Assembly: GCA_004335635.1 (NCBI GenBank)
Contig: QAXH01005910.1
Coordinates: forward strand, 992 to 17,440
Length of the DNA: 16,449 nt
Source: Chloromonas sp. AAM2
Taxonomy: Eukaryota; Chlorophyta; Chlorophyceae; Chlamydomonadales; Chlamydomonadaceae
Direction: 5' to 3'
Part shown: positions 1 through 13,704 of the stretch, piece after piece
Layout of the letters: each line of letters starts with the position of its first letter
Numbering within the stretch: the stretch's first letter is position 1
Translations under genes and position numbers: made by a program
The notes under the pieces: model-generated
The model's input: only the letters and a program-made list of their open reading frames with translations
Database searches by the model: none
Told to the model about the DNA's origin: nothing

Positions 1-229
1 CCTCTGGGCCCAGACGTTCATGCAGAATGCGTCGCAGGCAGGTGTTGTTGAACACATCCAATTGGTGTTGCTGAGCTCTAGTTGGTGCCCATGACTCAGC
101 AGCCCTGTAAATCAGGATAGGCACAACAATCGCCGTATAAATGCGCATCTTGCTGGTCAAGCTGACAGCCCTAAATTTCAAGCATGCACCCCGGAGTGGC
201 CTGTAGGACAACTCATGTGTGTGTCCATC
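1..229 (-). mobile_element. Non-LTR-type reverse transcriptase C-terminal fragment
   Basis: On the minus strand one frame is open from 229 to the window edge. It contains the block SKMRIYTAIVVPILIY, then ESWAPT, then NNTCLRRIL. This resembles the region after the polymerase domain of LINE-type reverse transcriptases, where a K-x-R-IY-x-A-V/I-x-P-x-L-x-Y block is followed by a CLRRIL block. The catalytic YADD box is not in the window. The frame is closed upstream by a TGA at 230-232, so the copy is 5'-truncated or broken there. Downstream sequence lies outside the window. The family assignment rests on remembered motifs; the exact clade cannot be given. Confidence 0.6.
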
Positions 230-1154
230 TCATGCATGCCACAGCAGAGCTCATATTCAATGCAAATGAGCTTCAGTCCTGCTTTCCTGCACTAGAGAGG
301 TGTCTGCCACCTTGCCACTTGGCGGATTTGCGCGTTGACAAGACAACAAGACGTCTCAGGTCAGGATCTCAGACAACAGGAGGACATGGTTTCAGTAGAA
401 AACTATCACTATCAGTGGTCCGACTGCAACAACGAAAACGTGTGGTCCGAATTACAATACTGGGAAGTAGTACGTAACATATGGGTAACGTGCCGCGTGT
501 CACGCACACTGTTGAGTTTGTAGACAGCGACATCCGACTTCGCCAATCCAACTGGACAATTGAGACGCACACCTGTCAGGGGCTGCTCATCTCATGCATG
601 GCCCCGCTGTGTTGCCTTCATTTTCACGGGCGATTTACCCGGTAGTACATTCCTAACAGTGCCAAAGATTCCCAACAGTACAACAACTTGCTATTATGAT
701 CACCAGATTGCGTTCATTATCCACACAACATGGCAACGGCCTTTTTGCTGCAATTGCAGCAGCAATCGAGAGAGCATGAACACTACCACACTGCTACAGT
801 ACAACTGTCAATGGTACATAGAGTCTGGATGCCCCACCCTATAGAGGGGCAGCCCTTTCCATCTCTACTGCAACACTTGCTGCTTTGGCGGCTGAGGCAA
901 CACACACACTCGGATGCATTGGCCAAGCACGTGCTGGTCCCAAATAGCTGCAAAATGTTGGCCTAAAATATTCGCCCACACACGCCTGACAACCGATACC
1001 ACATACCAGTGCTGTGTTGTCCAGCATACAGGGGGCGCAAGCATGGCACAGGCACACTTAGTGCCACAGCCCTTGGCAGCCCCGCTCCAATTCGATGCTG
1101 AATAAGCTCCATATGCATCTACATGGCGAACACATCATGAGTATGGCCTTGTTT
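230..1154. other. Spacer and probable 3' UTR of the threonine dehydrogenase gene
   Basis: No coding exon is convincing on either strand. The region lies downstream of the dehydrogenase stop codon, and a TGTAA motif on the minus strand (plus-strand TTACA at 452-456) is the first chlorophyte-type poly(A) signal I see after the stop. This would imply a 3' UTR of about 700 bases, long but not unusual in green algae. A 23-base block at 779-801 (AACACTACCACACTGCTACA and three more bases) recurs with one mismatch near 13705, so part of the spacer is a dispersed repeat. Confidence 0.4.
452..456 (-). terminator. Candidate TGTAA poly(A) signal, threonine dehydrogenase
   Basis: TTACA on the plus strand reads TGTAA on the coding (minus) strand, the usual poly(A) signal of green algae. 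It lies about 700 bases past the stop codon at 1155. No closer TGTAA was found between them. The assignment is by motif and position only. Confidence 0.3.
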
Positions 1155-5320
<4,166 letters not shown>

Positions 5321-5553
5321 CCCTTGAGTCCAAATGCAGCAAAATCCAATGCTGCATCCACCTGCACACTGGCCTGGACAACAATTGCCCTGAGCTCAAA
5401 ACTCAAAAAGTAACGCGCCACGTCAGACTGACGTCCAGCAAGTGCATGGTCCAGCTTGAGCACAGGTGGGAACGGTGAAGGATGGCTGCTGCAGGTATCC
5501 TCGTGCGCCATCTAGAGACAGTATACAGTATACGTGTCGTGACCCATGCAGGC

Positions 5554-5591
5554 CTACAAGGAGTGCACACCATGAAGCAAGTCCACGCAAA
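5554..5591. repeat. Dispersed ~40-bp repeat, copy 1
   Basis: CTACAAGGAGTGCACACCAT and the following GAAGCAAGTCCACGCAAA match 6430-6472 with a few substitutions and small gaps. This copy lies in the intron between exons B and C of the unrecognised gene. Both copies have the same orientation. Confidence 0.6.
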
Positions 5592-5763
5592 CCTTAAAAC
5601 TTTATACTGCATAACCTTATACTGCAGGAACTGATTATTCACCTGTTTCGTGATCAGATACCAGTTTCCCAGTTTGCCTTGGGTGAAACTGCGCTGGCTG
5701 GGTGCAACTACATTGATTGCGCACACATGTATCGAGCACACGCACGCTAGCAAGCCAAGCTGG

Positions 5764-5826
5764 GTGTGCCGTGTGTGCCGTGTGTGCCGTGTGTGCCGTG
5801 TGTGCCGTGTGTGCCGTGTGTGCCGT
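5764..5826. repeat. 9-bp minisatellite, seven perfect copies of GTGTGCCGT
   Basis: Seven identical head-to-tail copies of GTGTGCCGT fill 63 bases. They sit in the 149-base intron between exons A and B of the unrecognised minus-strand gene. Because the unit is 9 bases, the frame of exon A continues through the intron start and reads Gly-Thr-His repeats before meeting a TAG. Perfect identity suggests recent expansion. Confidence 0.95.
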
Positions 5827-6100
5827 GGCTTATGAGGATCACCTGAGCCTGGCGTGGTGAGTTCGCACTCAACTGCATGCTAATGTGCACCGTGCTTTCT
5901 TGTTCCTCAAAGTGGCCTGGAACAGATTGTGCAGCGGTCACATTGGCTCTGCTGAGGTTTGAGAGGGCTATCAGTTGAGACCAGTTGACAGATTCGGGAT
6001 CAGACGCAAAGAAGTCATCACCCTCATCAAGGATGCGCTGCAGCTGTCGTGATGCATGGCTGTCCACAGCCCACGACTGCAGAGGGGTAGCATGTGTATT

Positions 6101-8065
6101 CTGATGAGGGGAAAAGCAGAAAGATGAAACATTGAAGAGCAGCTGACCTGCCTCCAGAATTACAGCCTGAAATACACAGGCAGCTCTTCCAAAATAGTTC
6201 TTGCCACTGGGCTGTCCCATACAGATAGAGCTTTTGAATATAGCCAGAGTCAAAGAGTGCAGCACTAGGCGTCCCGGCACTTGGTTACAAAGGCATTGTT
6301 GAGTGACCTGCCCTGTTGGCTCCACATGTCATTTACCGTGAAAGTTCACAACCCACAGAAAACCCATGTAGCAATCCAGAGGCACACGGCAGCAAACGCA
6401 GGAATGTAAGAAAAAAAAGCCTTAGTCTCTTACAAGGAGGGAGTGCACACCATGTAGCACGTCCAACGCAAATATTAACTACTTGCGCAAATTGCAAAAA
6501 ATTCTCCTAGTCAGGGGGAATCTGACCGTGTCATTGTTATGATGATTCATGTGTCGTCAGAGTTCCGTCAGAGTGAGAGAAACGCTTGTGAGCTGTCAAA
6601 TCCGTGGCCATATATGGACACCGTCGCTCTCTGCTCGTCCTCTTCGCCCCGGAGGACCTCGGCTGGCTTGGAGGGCGTGGGTTTTACAGGGTTACAGGGA
6701 CTAAGAAAACAGGTGACTAAGAAAACCTACTGGACATGAATGAATCACTAATCACAGAAAAACACGGTGCAGAAATGAAGTGAAGTGAAGCAGCCTGAAT
6801 ATCTCCGGCTGAAGTGTTCAGAACTAGGTGGGGATCCGTCAATCTCTCTTGATGCGTGACGGCTGCTGACATTACACTTTACGGGGGCTAGCCACCAGTC
6901 CTCTCTCATACCCATCAGGTGCCAAAACCAGGCCGGCATTGGGTTGATGGCGTTCATAACAATTTTACATGAAATATAGCTGGAAATCATGTCAATGGTT
7001 AGTAGACTCAGCAAATTCAGAGAATATGCAAGAAATCACATCGGAAAAACGACCTGAACCCTAGACCCACCGAGGCAGTCACTATTAGCAGGTCCTACAC
7101 TGGTTCCAGTGCAGTTCTTGGAAATTGTCCCAGACTGGCAAACATCTTTTTTTTGTCAGATTGATGCCAAGTCGCCCCTCGCCCCTCGCTTGAGATATAC
7201 ACACACCACAAGCCGTCGCACGCACCCCGCAACCTGATTCGGATCACAGCATCCATAGACCAGCCGGACCATGCGTGCGACAAATGAAGAGAGTCCGACC
7301 TTTCAGCAAGGGGGCAAGTGCCTGCCTGCGATGCGGCAGCTTCCCAGCAAAAGACCAGCTATGCGAGATTGCCACAGCCTAGCACAGGGCGGCTGCACCA
7401 AAGCCAACATGCATCATTTGTCCTGCACCCCTCCTGCCTCTAGGCCTGCAGTGCCCTCTGTGACATGCCGTGCATACAAGTGGTAGTGCAGGGCCCGAGG
7501 GCAGACCCATGCATGTGTGTTGCATGCTCATGCCCAGAAAAAGCGTGCACCAATCCCATGCACACACCGGGTGGGCAAAACCTGCACGTTTCCAATGCGC
7601 CGTAGCAATGGCAAGCAATAGCAGCGGTAATCAAATGCAGCTCACAAGAGGGGAAGCCGTGAACCTGTGATTGCCAATACCTCACTGCCAGAGACAGGAG
7701 AAAGAAGGGAGTGCAACTGTTCAAAAGCCCGAGAGGCTGAGAGCAACAGAACTCGAAGGTCGCTCAGGAGCCAACAATGGGTTTTAATGGTAGAGGTTCA
7801 TCTGGGTGTCCACAGACACTGTTTTCTAGGCAATGTTCAAAGTGCACCTTGACATGCTACGTTTGTTCACAACACCCGAGGTTGCAGGCTTGGCTGGCCT
7901 GGCTCCTGCTAAACCCATTGCTGGCTGCCACCAAGTCAAAGAAAGGACCATTTGGCCGATTGGTTGCCATCGTCCTGCTGCCTATACTGCAAACATCACT
8001 TGAATACACAATACACAGCAACATCAACCTGCAAGCACGCCACCAGCCTAAGCAAGTGTTTTGGA
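6101..8065. other. Spacer upstream of the unrecognised gene; no convincing gene
   Basis: Open frames on both strands are short or low in protein-like character. The part nearest 6100 should hold the 5' exons and promoter of the unrecognised minus-strand gene, but I could not link any exon with confidence. A stretch at about 6690-6590 on the minus strand reads PSKPAEVLRGEEDEQRAT before a GTGTCC donor-like site and is the best candidate. Between 7150 and 7280 the sequence is locally richer in CG dinucleotides, which could mark a promoter. No RNA gene was seen. Confidence 0.3.
6430..6472. repeat. Dispersed ~40-bp repeat, copy 2
   Basis: This is the second copy of the repeat at 5554-5591; the shared core is GAGTGCACACCATG(A/T)AGCA. 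It has a 3-4 base insertion (GGAGGGAG against GGAG). It lies about 330 bases upstream of exon A of the unrecognised gene. It may be a remnant of a short mobile element. Confidence 0.6.
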
Positions 8066-8070
8066 TTACA
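8066..8070 (-). terminator. TGTAA poly(A) signal candidate for the UVR/TPR gene
   Basis: TTACA on the plus strand gives TGTAA on the coding strand, 51 bases past the stop codon at 8121. It is the first such motif downstream. The implied 3' UTR would be short for a green alga, so a more distal signal is possible. Confidence 0.4.
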
Positions 8071-8071
8071 G

Positions 8072-8123
8072 CAAACAGGGCTGAATCAGAGAGATTTGGA
8101 CTCCAACAAACAGGGCTGAATCA
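8072..8123. repeat. 17-bp direct repeat spanning the UVR/TPR stop codon
   Basis: CAAACAGGGCTGAATCA occurs at 8072-8088 and again at 8107-8123, a period of 35 bases. The second copy includes the TGA stop codon (8123-8121) of the minus-strand gene. The copies are identical over 17 bases. Confidence 0.8.
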
Positions 8124-10891
8124 TGCGCGACCTCCCGCTTCTCCTTCGTCCTCAGCGTCCCCTTCCCCGGGCGAGCCGCCTGTTCCTTCCTGCGGCCCTT
8201 GCCCGCTCTCTTGCGACAGCACTTGCTCTGCTGCCGCACCTGCTGCAGCCCTTGCCAACCGCCTTTTGAGCTCCTTCAGCACGCGTGCGATGTCATTCAT
8301 GCCTGGGTGGATGCTGAGGGCGAGTTCAAACGCCTCAGCAGCCTCGGCCTCACGACTGAGCATCAGACTGCAAGCGGCCAGACAGGACACAAAATCAATG
8401 GACAGAACAGTCGCAGCAGCCCTGCACAATGTGTGTAGTCACGTGCTTTGCTCATGGCCTGAGTGCACGGCTGCGCATCGCTATTGAAGACCCACAATTT
8501 CAACTCTTCCTGTCAAGCCTTCCTTTTCCATCCATTGCGCAATGTTCAGCCATGACTATCATCGCACAATACCTACTCAAACTCACTGGCCAGCCCGGCT
8601 CCTTCGGCACGATTTACTTCACATTACCAACAGAAACCCTTCTTGAGCACAAGTTACTTTCAAATTCCGCATGCCCATGACTCACTAGCACAGGCCCATG
8701 CCTGACGCAGCTCCAAAGTGCCACGGTTGCATGCGCAGCACCGCGCGACAGTCAGCTATGCTGTCCTCAAACCGCTTCATGCCGTACAGCACGGTGGCAC
8801 GCTTGTTATACGCCTGCAAAGCAGTGATGAACACCACAGACACACGCTGGCCTAAAGTCAAGCGCATGGGGTTCATCGGCACGGTAGAGATCCTGACACT
8901 CCCATTGCATGTGCAAAAGCTGTTGAACAGAGGGGCTGCTGGTCTGGTCATATCATACAACCCACCTTGGCCTGACGTGACACCCAGCACTGTGCGTATG
9001 CACGCCCTGGGCTCAGGCCCCATGCTGGCTCAGTCACCCAGTTCCTTTCCATGCTTCACGCCTGGTCGTCCGCGTCCCCCCCGCCCCGAGCGGGGATTAC
9101 CATTGCACCACTCCTGGTCCTTCCTGCCCATCCCACCTGCCCCCCTGCCAAGAGCTTCTCTCACCTCTGGAAAGTTAGGAGCCCTGCGAATCATGTCGGT
9201 GAACACTGCCAGTGCGCGCTCCTGTGTGGCCGGGCTGCTCATGAGGCTCATGCCCTCAACCATCAACCCGTTGATCTCGGGGTCAGAACTGAGCAACGCA
9301 GGGGACACACCGGGAGCAACTCAGGGTGAGAGCCATTCAATGACAGCAGGCCACATTAACGTGCATGTGTGACATGTGGGGCAGCCCGTGTGTACTTGCA
9401 TACGCGCGGGTGCCATGCTCGTGGAAGTGCGTGCAAATCATCACAGTGGTTAGGACACATTTGCACATATGACATGGTGGCGCGACACGAGTTCACATCC
9501 AGGGTCTCACTCACTTTCTCATAAAGAGTGACCACATGGCCTCATATGTGATGTCCACCAGGTGCGGGTCCGCCAAGCACGTGGCCAGCTCGGATATGAC
9601 CACAGCATCACCCGCCTCCACTGAAGGACAGGCAACAGCAACATGCTGGCGAGGAATGTGAAACGCTGGCATGTGCAGTCGGTGAGTGCCAGGACAGTCG
9701 CATGAACGGCACGTAGCACTCAAATTGAACCCTGGTGTCAAGACTAGAACCTGGTTGTGCTCTGAATACTATGAAAGCTGCAGGGTCTTGATTGTAAGCG
9801 CCGTGTCTGTCTGCACCACTCGCAGCCGTACGTAGCCGTCCACAACTAAACTGAAATCTCTCGTTTGGCAGCCTGGAATGTCAAGATTGACATGAGCACT
9901 GCTCAGTGCATTAACAGCCATGTGGCCCTGCGCAATCATGTGCTAGGCCTAAGTGTGAGCATGGTATGGTTGTTATGTCACATGGAGGCCAGCATGGTGT
10001 TGGACTCGCCATGGCATAGCATGGAGATAACACGATTTGGCATGATATGTGGAGCTACTGCTACATTTGCTTAGAGCACTTAACCAAAACTGCTCGCAAC
10101 CCACACACTTCATCGACATGACGACTTTGCCTTTTGGCTCTCATCCCCCGTGGCTCTCACCCATTGCTTTGATTGCCTGCAGCTTTTCGTGCAGATTTCC
10201 TGTGCGTAGCAGTGACACCTGCCTATACAGATACTGCTGCACAGGGGGCAGACACAGCACCTGAGCCTGCGAACAACAGCAGACAACAGAACCAGGTCAA
10301 ACTTGTAATCACACCAACTGGCAAGCTGTCATCTTGCCCGTCCGCACACTCGGCCTGCTGCGCACATGCTGACTTGCTGTTTTGCAGTACCCATCCACTG
10401 TTGCCTGGTTTCTTTGTTCTGATCGAGCTGTGCTCAAAACACACGTTATAAATGAGTATGACGTGCCACTGGGGTCGCTGAGTCACCCACCCTGACTTCA
10501 TCTCGAAGTGCAGCTGCCATGGTATAGTTCTCCTCAGCTACCGCCACATCTTGCTGTCTGTGGGCATGTAAAAAGTAAGCGTGATGTGGGTAGAAAAAAG
10601 CTGCAGCTGCCACGACACCTGGTATTTCAAAATCGTCATGGTTAAGGAGCATGAGCCGACCAATTCAGCTAACCTGCGGAGGAGCTGAAGACGTTGCCAC
10701 GCTTCCTTTGCGTCAGGTCGCTCTGGAGGCAAATCCGCGACACCAAGAGGTGCGGATTGCATCGTTGTGCGTGCGGGGGGTAACTTGGAAGTGCTGTTCC
10801 AGTGCCGTCTGCTCACGCGTTGTGGCATCACAGCCACCCTGCTGCTACAGCTACAGTTCGCCTCAACTGATGGAGTCACGAACCTCTGCAT
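8121..10891 (-). CDS. UVR-motif and TPR-repeat protein, probably organelle-targeted, 7 exons
   Basis: Exons (high to low): 10891-10674, 10557-10491, 10266-10161, 9620-9515, 9288-9165, 8813-8686, 8367-8121. All junctions are GT-AG with agreeing phases; the product is 331 aa. The N-terminus (about 1-45) is rich in Arg, Ser and Thr with few acids, like a chloroplast or mitochondrial transit peptide. Residues about 66-95 form a UVR (UvrB/UvrC) motif built across exons 1 and 2, with AVAEENYTMAAALRDEV. Residues about 177-273 form three TPR-like helical hairpins; the clearest is AYNKRATVLYGMKRFEDSI then ADCRAVLRMQP at 208-238. The tail after about 290 is low-complexity Ala/Gly/Glu. UVR plus TPR or related repeats is known from plant and algal plastid proteins, but I cannot name an orthologue. 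The ATG at 10891 follows an in-frame TAG four codons upstream. It shares a 299-base upstream region with SF3B6. Confidence 0.85.
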
Positions 10892-11190
10892 GGCGTGACC
10901 CTAACCTCTTGCACAGTATGTGTTAATTTGAGACAATTGCACACGCAGTGGTAGAGCTCAGAACCTCAAGCAGGCTCAGCTCATGGGTTCCGGAGCGATA
11001 ACTCACATGCATCACATGACCGTTGCAGTGGGCCTCACGGCATCGCCTTCTGTTTGGTTGCCTTCTGTCACGTTCTGAAGGTGTTTACATTGTAAGCCTT
11101 GGCTCAATCCGGGATCAACACCGCCTGATCACGAGTCGAGCATCGCGCACGGAGGAGGCGACGTGACGGGCCTGCTTGGCCAGCGCAGCC
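10892..11190. promoter_or_regulatory. Divergent promoter region between UVR/TPR gene and SF3B6
   Basis: The two start codons face away from each other across 299 bases, so both 5' UTRs and both promoters must fit here. I see no clear TATA box in a convincing position for either gene. The part next to SF3B6 (11110-11190) is richer in CG dinucleotides. A shared or bidirectional promoter is an inference from spacing alone. Confidence 0.55.
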
Positions 11191-12358
11191 ATGGCTGCTG
11201 CGGCTGCAAGGGCCCGCAACCAACGGCTTCCGCCAGAGGTTAATCGGTCGTTGTTTGTCCGCAACCTGCCCTTCCAAATCAGTGCAGAGGACATGTAAGC
11301 AAGGGGGTTTTGCATGCAAACTGGGATGCTAGCTGCGATGCTAGCTGTTTGCATGCGATAGCATGCACACCTCTGGGACACTGGCTCGGTGTAGCCATCC
11401 AACAGTTTCCATGCAACTGCCATCCGTGCCCGTGCCCTCATAGGTACGATATATTTGGCAAGTATGGAGCCATTCGTCAGATAAGAATGTGAGTAGCATT
11501 GCGGGTCGGACAATTGCAGATCTGGCACGCTACCACGATTGAACTTTGAGCCCGGTTCAAGCTACATGCCAAGCAGCATGGCAGCCGACCTATCATATCT
11601 TGGCTTGCATGGAGCATGCATGGTATGCCATGGTTTCAGTCGCTGGCCGCTTGAGTATGCGTGTCGTGCATGTGACCAATTTGCACAACCATTCCTGCAT
11701 GCATCTCCCCCATTGCACGTAACATCCTTTCATACCTTTTCCCTTTGCAGAGGCACCACCAAGGAGACTCGAGGCACCGCATATGTGGTTTATGAGGACA
11801 TCTACGATGCGAAGAATGCATGCGACCATCTGTCAGGCTTCAACGTTGCCAACAGATACCTGATCGTGCTCTACTACAACCCACAGAGAACGTCCAAGAA
11901 GGTTGGTTGACGTGGGCTTGGGCAAGACGAGGTGCTTGAGGGGAACAATGCAGGCAGGGAAGGGACGGCAAGAGATCATTGGGCGGGAGTTGTCTGTGTG
12001 TATGGGTGGTGCTGGTGACGTAGCACATGTGTAGGCAGCACCAGCAAAGAGGTCACATGTTGTTTGTATGCTGACCCTGCATATGTAGGCCCCTGGTCAC
12101 GAGCAAGCTCCATGCAGTGACAGCATGTCCATGTCCCTAGCCTCATGCCATGTCCATGTCCATGTCCCTACCTCATGTCCATGTCCCTAGCCTCATGCAC
12201 ATGTCCCATGCAGTGACAGACTTTTTTGATTCCGTGTTGTCTTGCCTGTCGGCCTGCAGACAAGCACGAAGGAGCAGGAGGAGCAGCTACGCAACTTGCA
12301 GGCAAAGCACGGTGTGGATGGCGAGCAGCACACCAAGGAGAGCAAGCAGCGAGCGTGA
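11191..12358 (+). CDS. SF3B6: Splicing factor 3B subunit 6 (SF3b14a/p14), 4 exons
   Basis: SF3B6 is the small RRM subunit of the SF3b part of U2 snRNP; it binds SF3B1 and sits next to the branch-point adenosine. Exons are 11191-11294, 11444-11488, 11751-11901 and 12260-12358, with GT-AG introns of 149, 262 and 358 bases and matching phases, giving 132 aa (human protein 125). RLPPEVNRS is residues 12-20, RNP2 is LFVRNL at 21-26, [14 protein letters not shown] is 36-49, RNP1 is RGTAYVVY at 57-64, and [19 protein letters not shown] follows. The C-terminal exon ([19 protein letters not shown]) matches the family's helical tail. Residue 22 is Phe where human and plant proteins, as I recall them, have Tyr. 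The ATG at 11191 gives an N-terminus of family length. Confidence 0.97.
11312..11356 (+). repeat. Perfect 10-bp inverted repeat (hairpin) in SF3B6 intron 1
   Basis: GCATGCAAAC at 11312-11321 pairs exactly with GTTTGCATGC at 11347-11356, leaving a 25-base loop. The loop itself contains GATGCTAGCTG twice (about 11325 and 11337). The hairpin begins 18 bases after the 5' splice site at 11295 and would shorten the effective length of the 149-base intron. Confidence 0.75.
12124..12210 (+). repeat. CATGTCC-based minisatellite in SF3B6 intron 3
   Basis: Irregular tandem copies of CATGTCCATGTCCCTAGCCT and shorter CATGTC units fill this stretch of the 358-base third intron. Its end lies about 50 bases before the acceptor at 12259, so it may overlap the branch-point region. 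No coding role is likely. Confidence 0.8.
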
Positions 12359-12781
12359 GCCGGCGCTGCACAGCAGCAAGGCAGGCTAGCCTCTACAGCG
12401 AGGCTTGCAGTTAGGCTGCAGTGGTTGGCATGGCGCAACTACCCCAGTCAGCGCTAATGTGTGCGCTGGTGTGCCAGGGCCGCTGTTCTAAACAGTGTGC
12501 CAGTCAGCGCAGTCTGGCAGGCTCCACGGGTCCAGGTAGTCATGTACGCTGTTGGCAAGACATGGCCAGCAAGACATGGCCAGCTTCTTTCTCCTTTGTT
12601 GAAGCCAATTTCTTTTGCCCATTACGCCCGAGATACATTCAGATCGGTTTGACTCTACTACAGTGTCCGACAGAACACGTGGACCACCCTGAGCTTCAGG
12701 TGCTTGGTCAGGGCAATGCCAGTACTCGTGTACATGACCATGTGTGCGCTCGTACTCATGGGCTGTTTCCTCCGTTTTCCT

Positions 12782-12786
12782 TGTAA
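12782..12786 (+). terminator. TGTAA poly(A) signal candidate for SF3B6
   Basis: TGTAA lies about 424 bases after the SF3B6 stop codon on the coding strand. This spacing suits green algal 3' UTRs. It is the first clear TGTAA downstream on that strand. Confidence 0.5.
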
Positions 12787-13214
12787 TCCATGCAAATGTT
12801 TTCTTCAGCATCCCACAATAAGCCTATTAAGAAAGTCAGACAACGCAAAGCAGCTTGTTCTACTGCCTGTGGTCGTACCGTTGCGTCTGTACTCTCAAGT
12901 CTAGTGTCCAATTATAAACCCTTGCGAGCACCGGCTATCATAACATTGCGATGTACTGAACATAGTGTGTATATGTATATGTATTAACACCAGGGAAGCC
13001 GTCAGAGGACACGGAACGGGATGGGCACCGCCCTGGCCTACCCTGAGCAAGAAAGCAAAACGACCATACCAGCAACCTGAAGCAGAGGCCAGAATAGGAA
13101 GACCCAGAAGTGGGTCGCACAGCAGCAGGCGTGTCTTTTGATACCGATTCTACCACGAACGCTCAATGAACAGAGATGTGTGTCCTAATACCAGGAGTTT
13201 CACAACAGGGAAGA

Positions 13215-13251
13215 ATTCCAACCCGTCCAACCTACATGTGAAGGGGATTGC
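13215..13251 (+). repeat. Direct repeat, left copy
   Basis: ATTCCAACCCGTCCAAC, then CTAC, then ATGTGAAGGGGATTGC. It matches 13672-13704 except for a 4-base insertion. The two copies enclose about 420 bases with no coding signal. Confidence 0.85.
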
Positions 13252-13671
13252 CACACACCAGGTGGCCAACCGCGTGGTGGCCAACCCCTCGAGGTGCTAT
13301 CCTGACCACAAACCTCGTTAGACCCAAAAAGGCGCCTGAAAACATGTGGAAATCAATTGTCATGTCACAAGTCAAAAGACGGGGTCAAAGTCAAAACCAG
13401 ATTCTCAAAACCAACCTGCCAAATTCCAACTTGTCATCCGTCAACTGATGCCATCAATGAGCAGCAGTGGCTCATCACCAAGGTGTTGCCACCCTCACAC
13501 GCAAGACCAGGACCCGTTCCCACCAGAGCCAGTGTAATCAATCAGAGTACACTCAACAACTCATAAACCACACGCACAAGGCAACGAATACAGGTTCCAA
13601 TCGCCAACAGAGCAGGTTTGAACTCAACCATTGTCCTTCCGCCATGCTTTGAGAATCTCTCACATGCATGG

Positions 13672-13704
13672 ATTCCAACCCGTCCAACATGTGAAGGGGA
13701 TTGC
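13672..13704 (+). repeat. Direct repeat, right copy
   Basis: ATTCCAACCCGTCCAAC directly followed by ATGTGAAGGGGATTGC, 33 bases, same orientation as the copy at 13215. Immediately after it comes AACACTACCACAATGCTACA, which recurs at 779 with one mismatch. This layout would fit the end of a dispersed element. Confidence 0.85.

Noticed and set aside
7095..7283. Possible first exon of the unrecognised gene
   Set aside because: Two overlapping frames begin with ATG here, but neither has a phase-compatible link to exon A or protein-like composition.
7777..8487. 236-codon open frame on the plus strand
   Set aside because: It runs antisense through the last exon of the UVR/TPR gene, and its product is low-complexity Pro/Ser/Ala in the overlap and noise elsewhere.
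8698..9372. 224-codon open frame on the plus strand
   Set aside because: It is antisense to two TPR exons whose splice sites and phases agree, and its product has no recognisable motif.
12992..13142. Possible plus-strand exon (KKAKRPYQQPEAEARIGRP)
   Set aside because: Three frames are open over most of this stretch, there is no clear start or linked exon, and no family match comes to mind.
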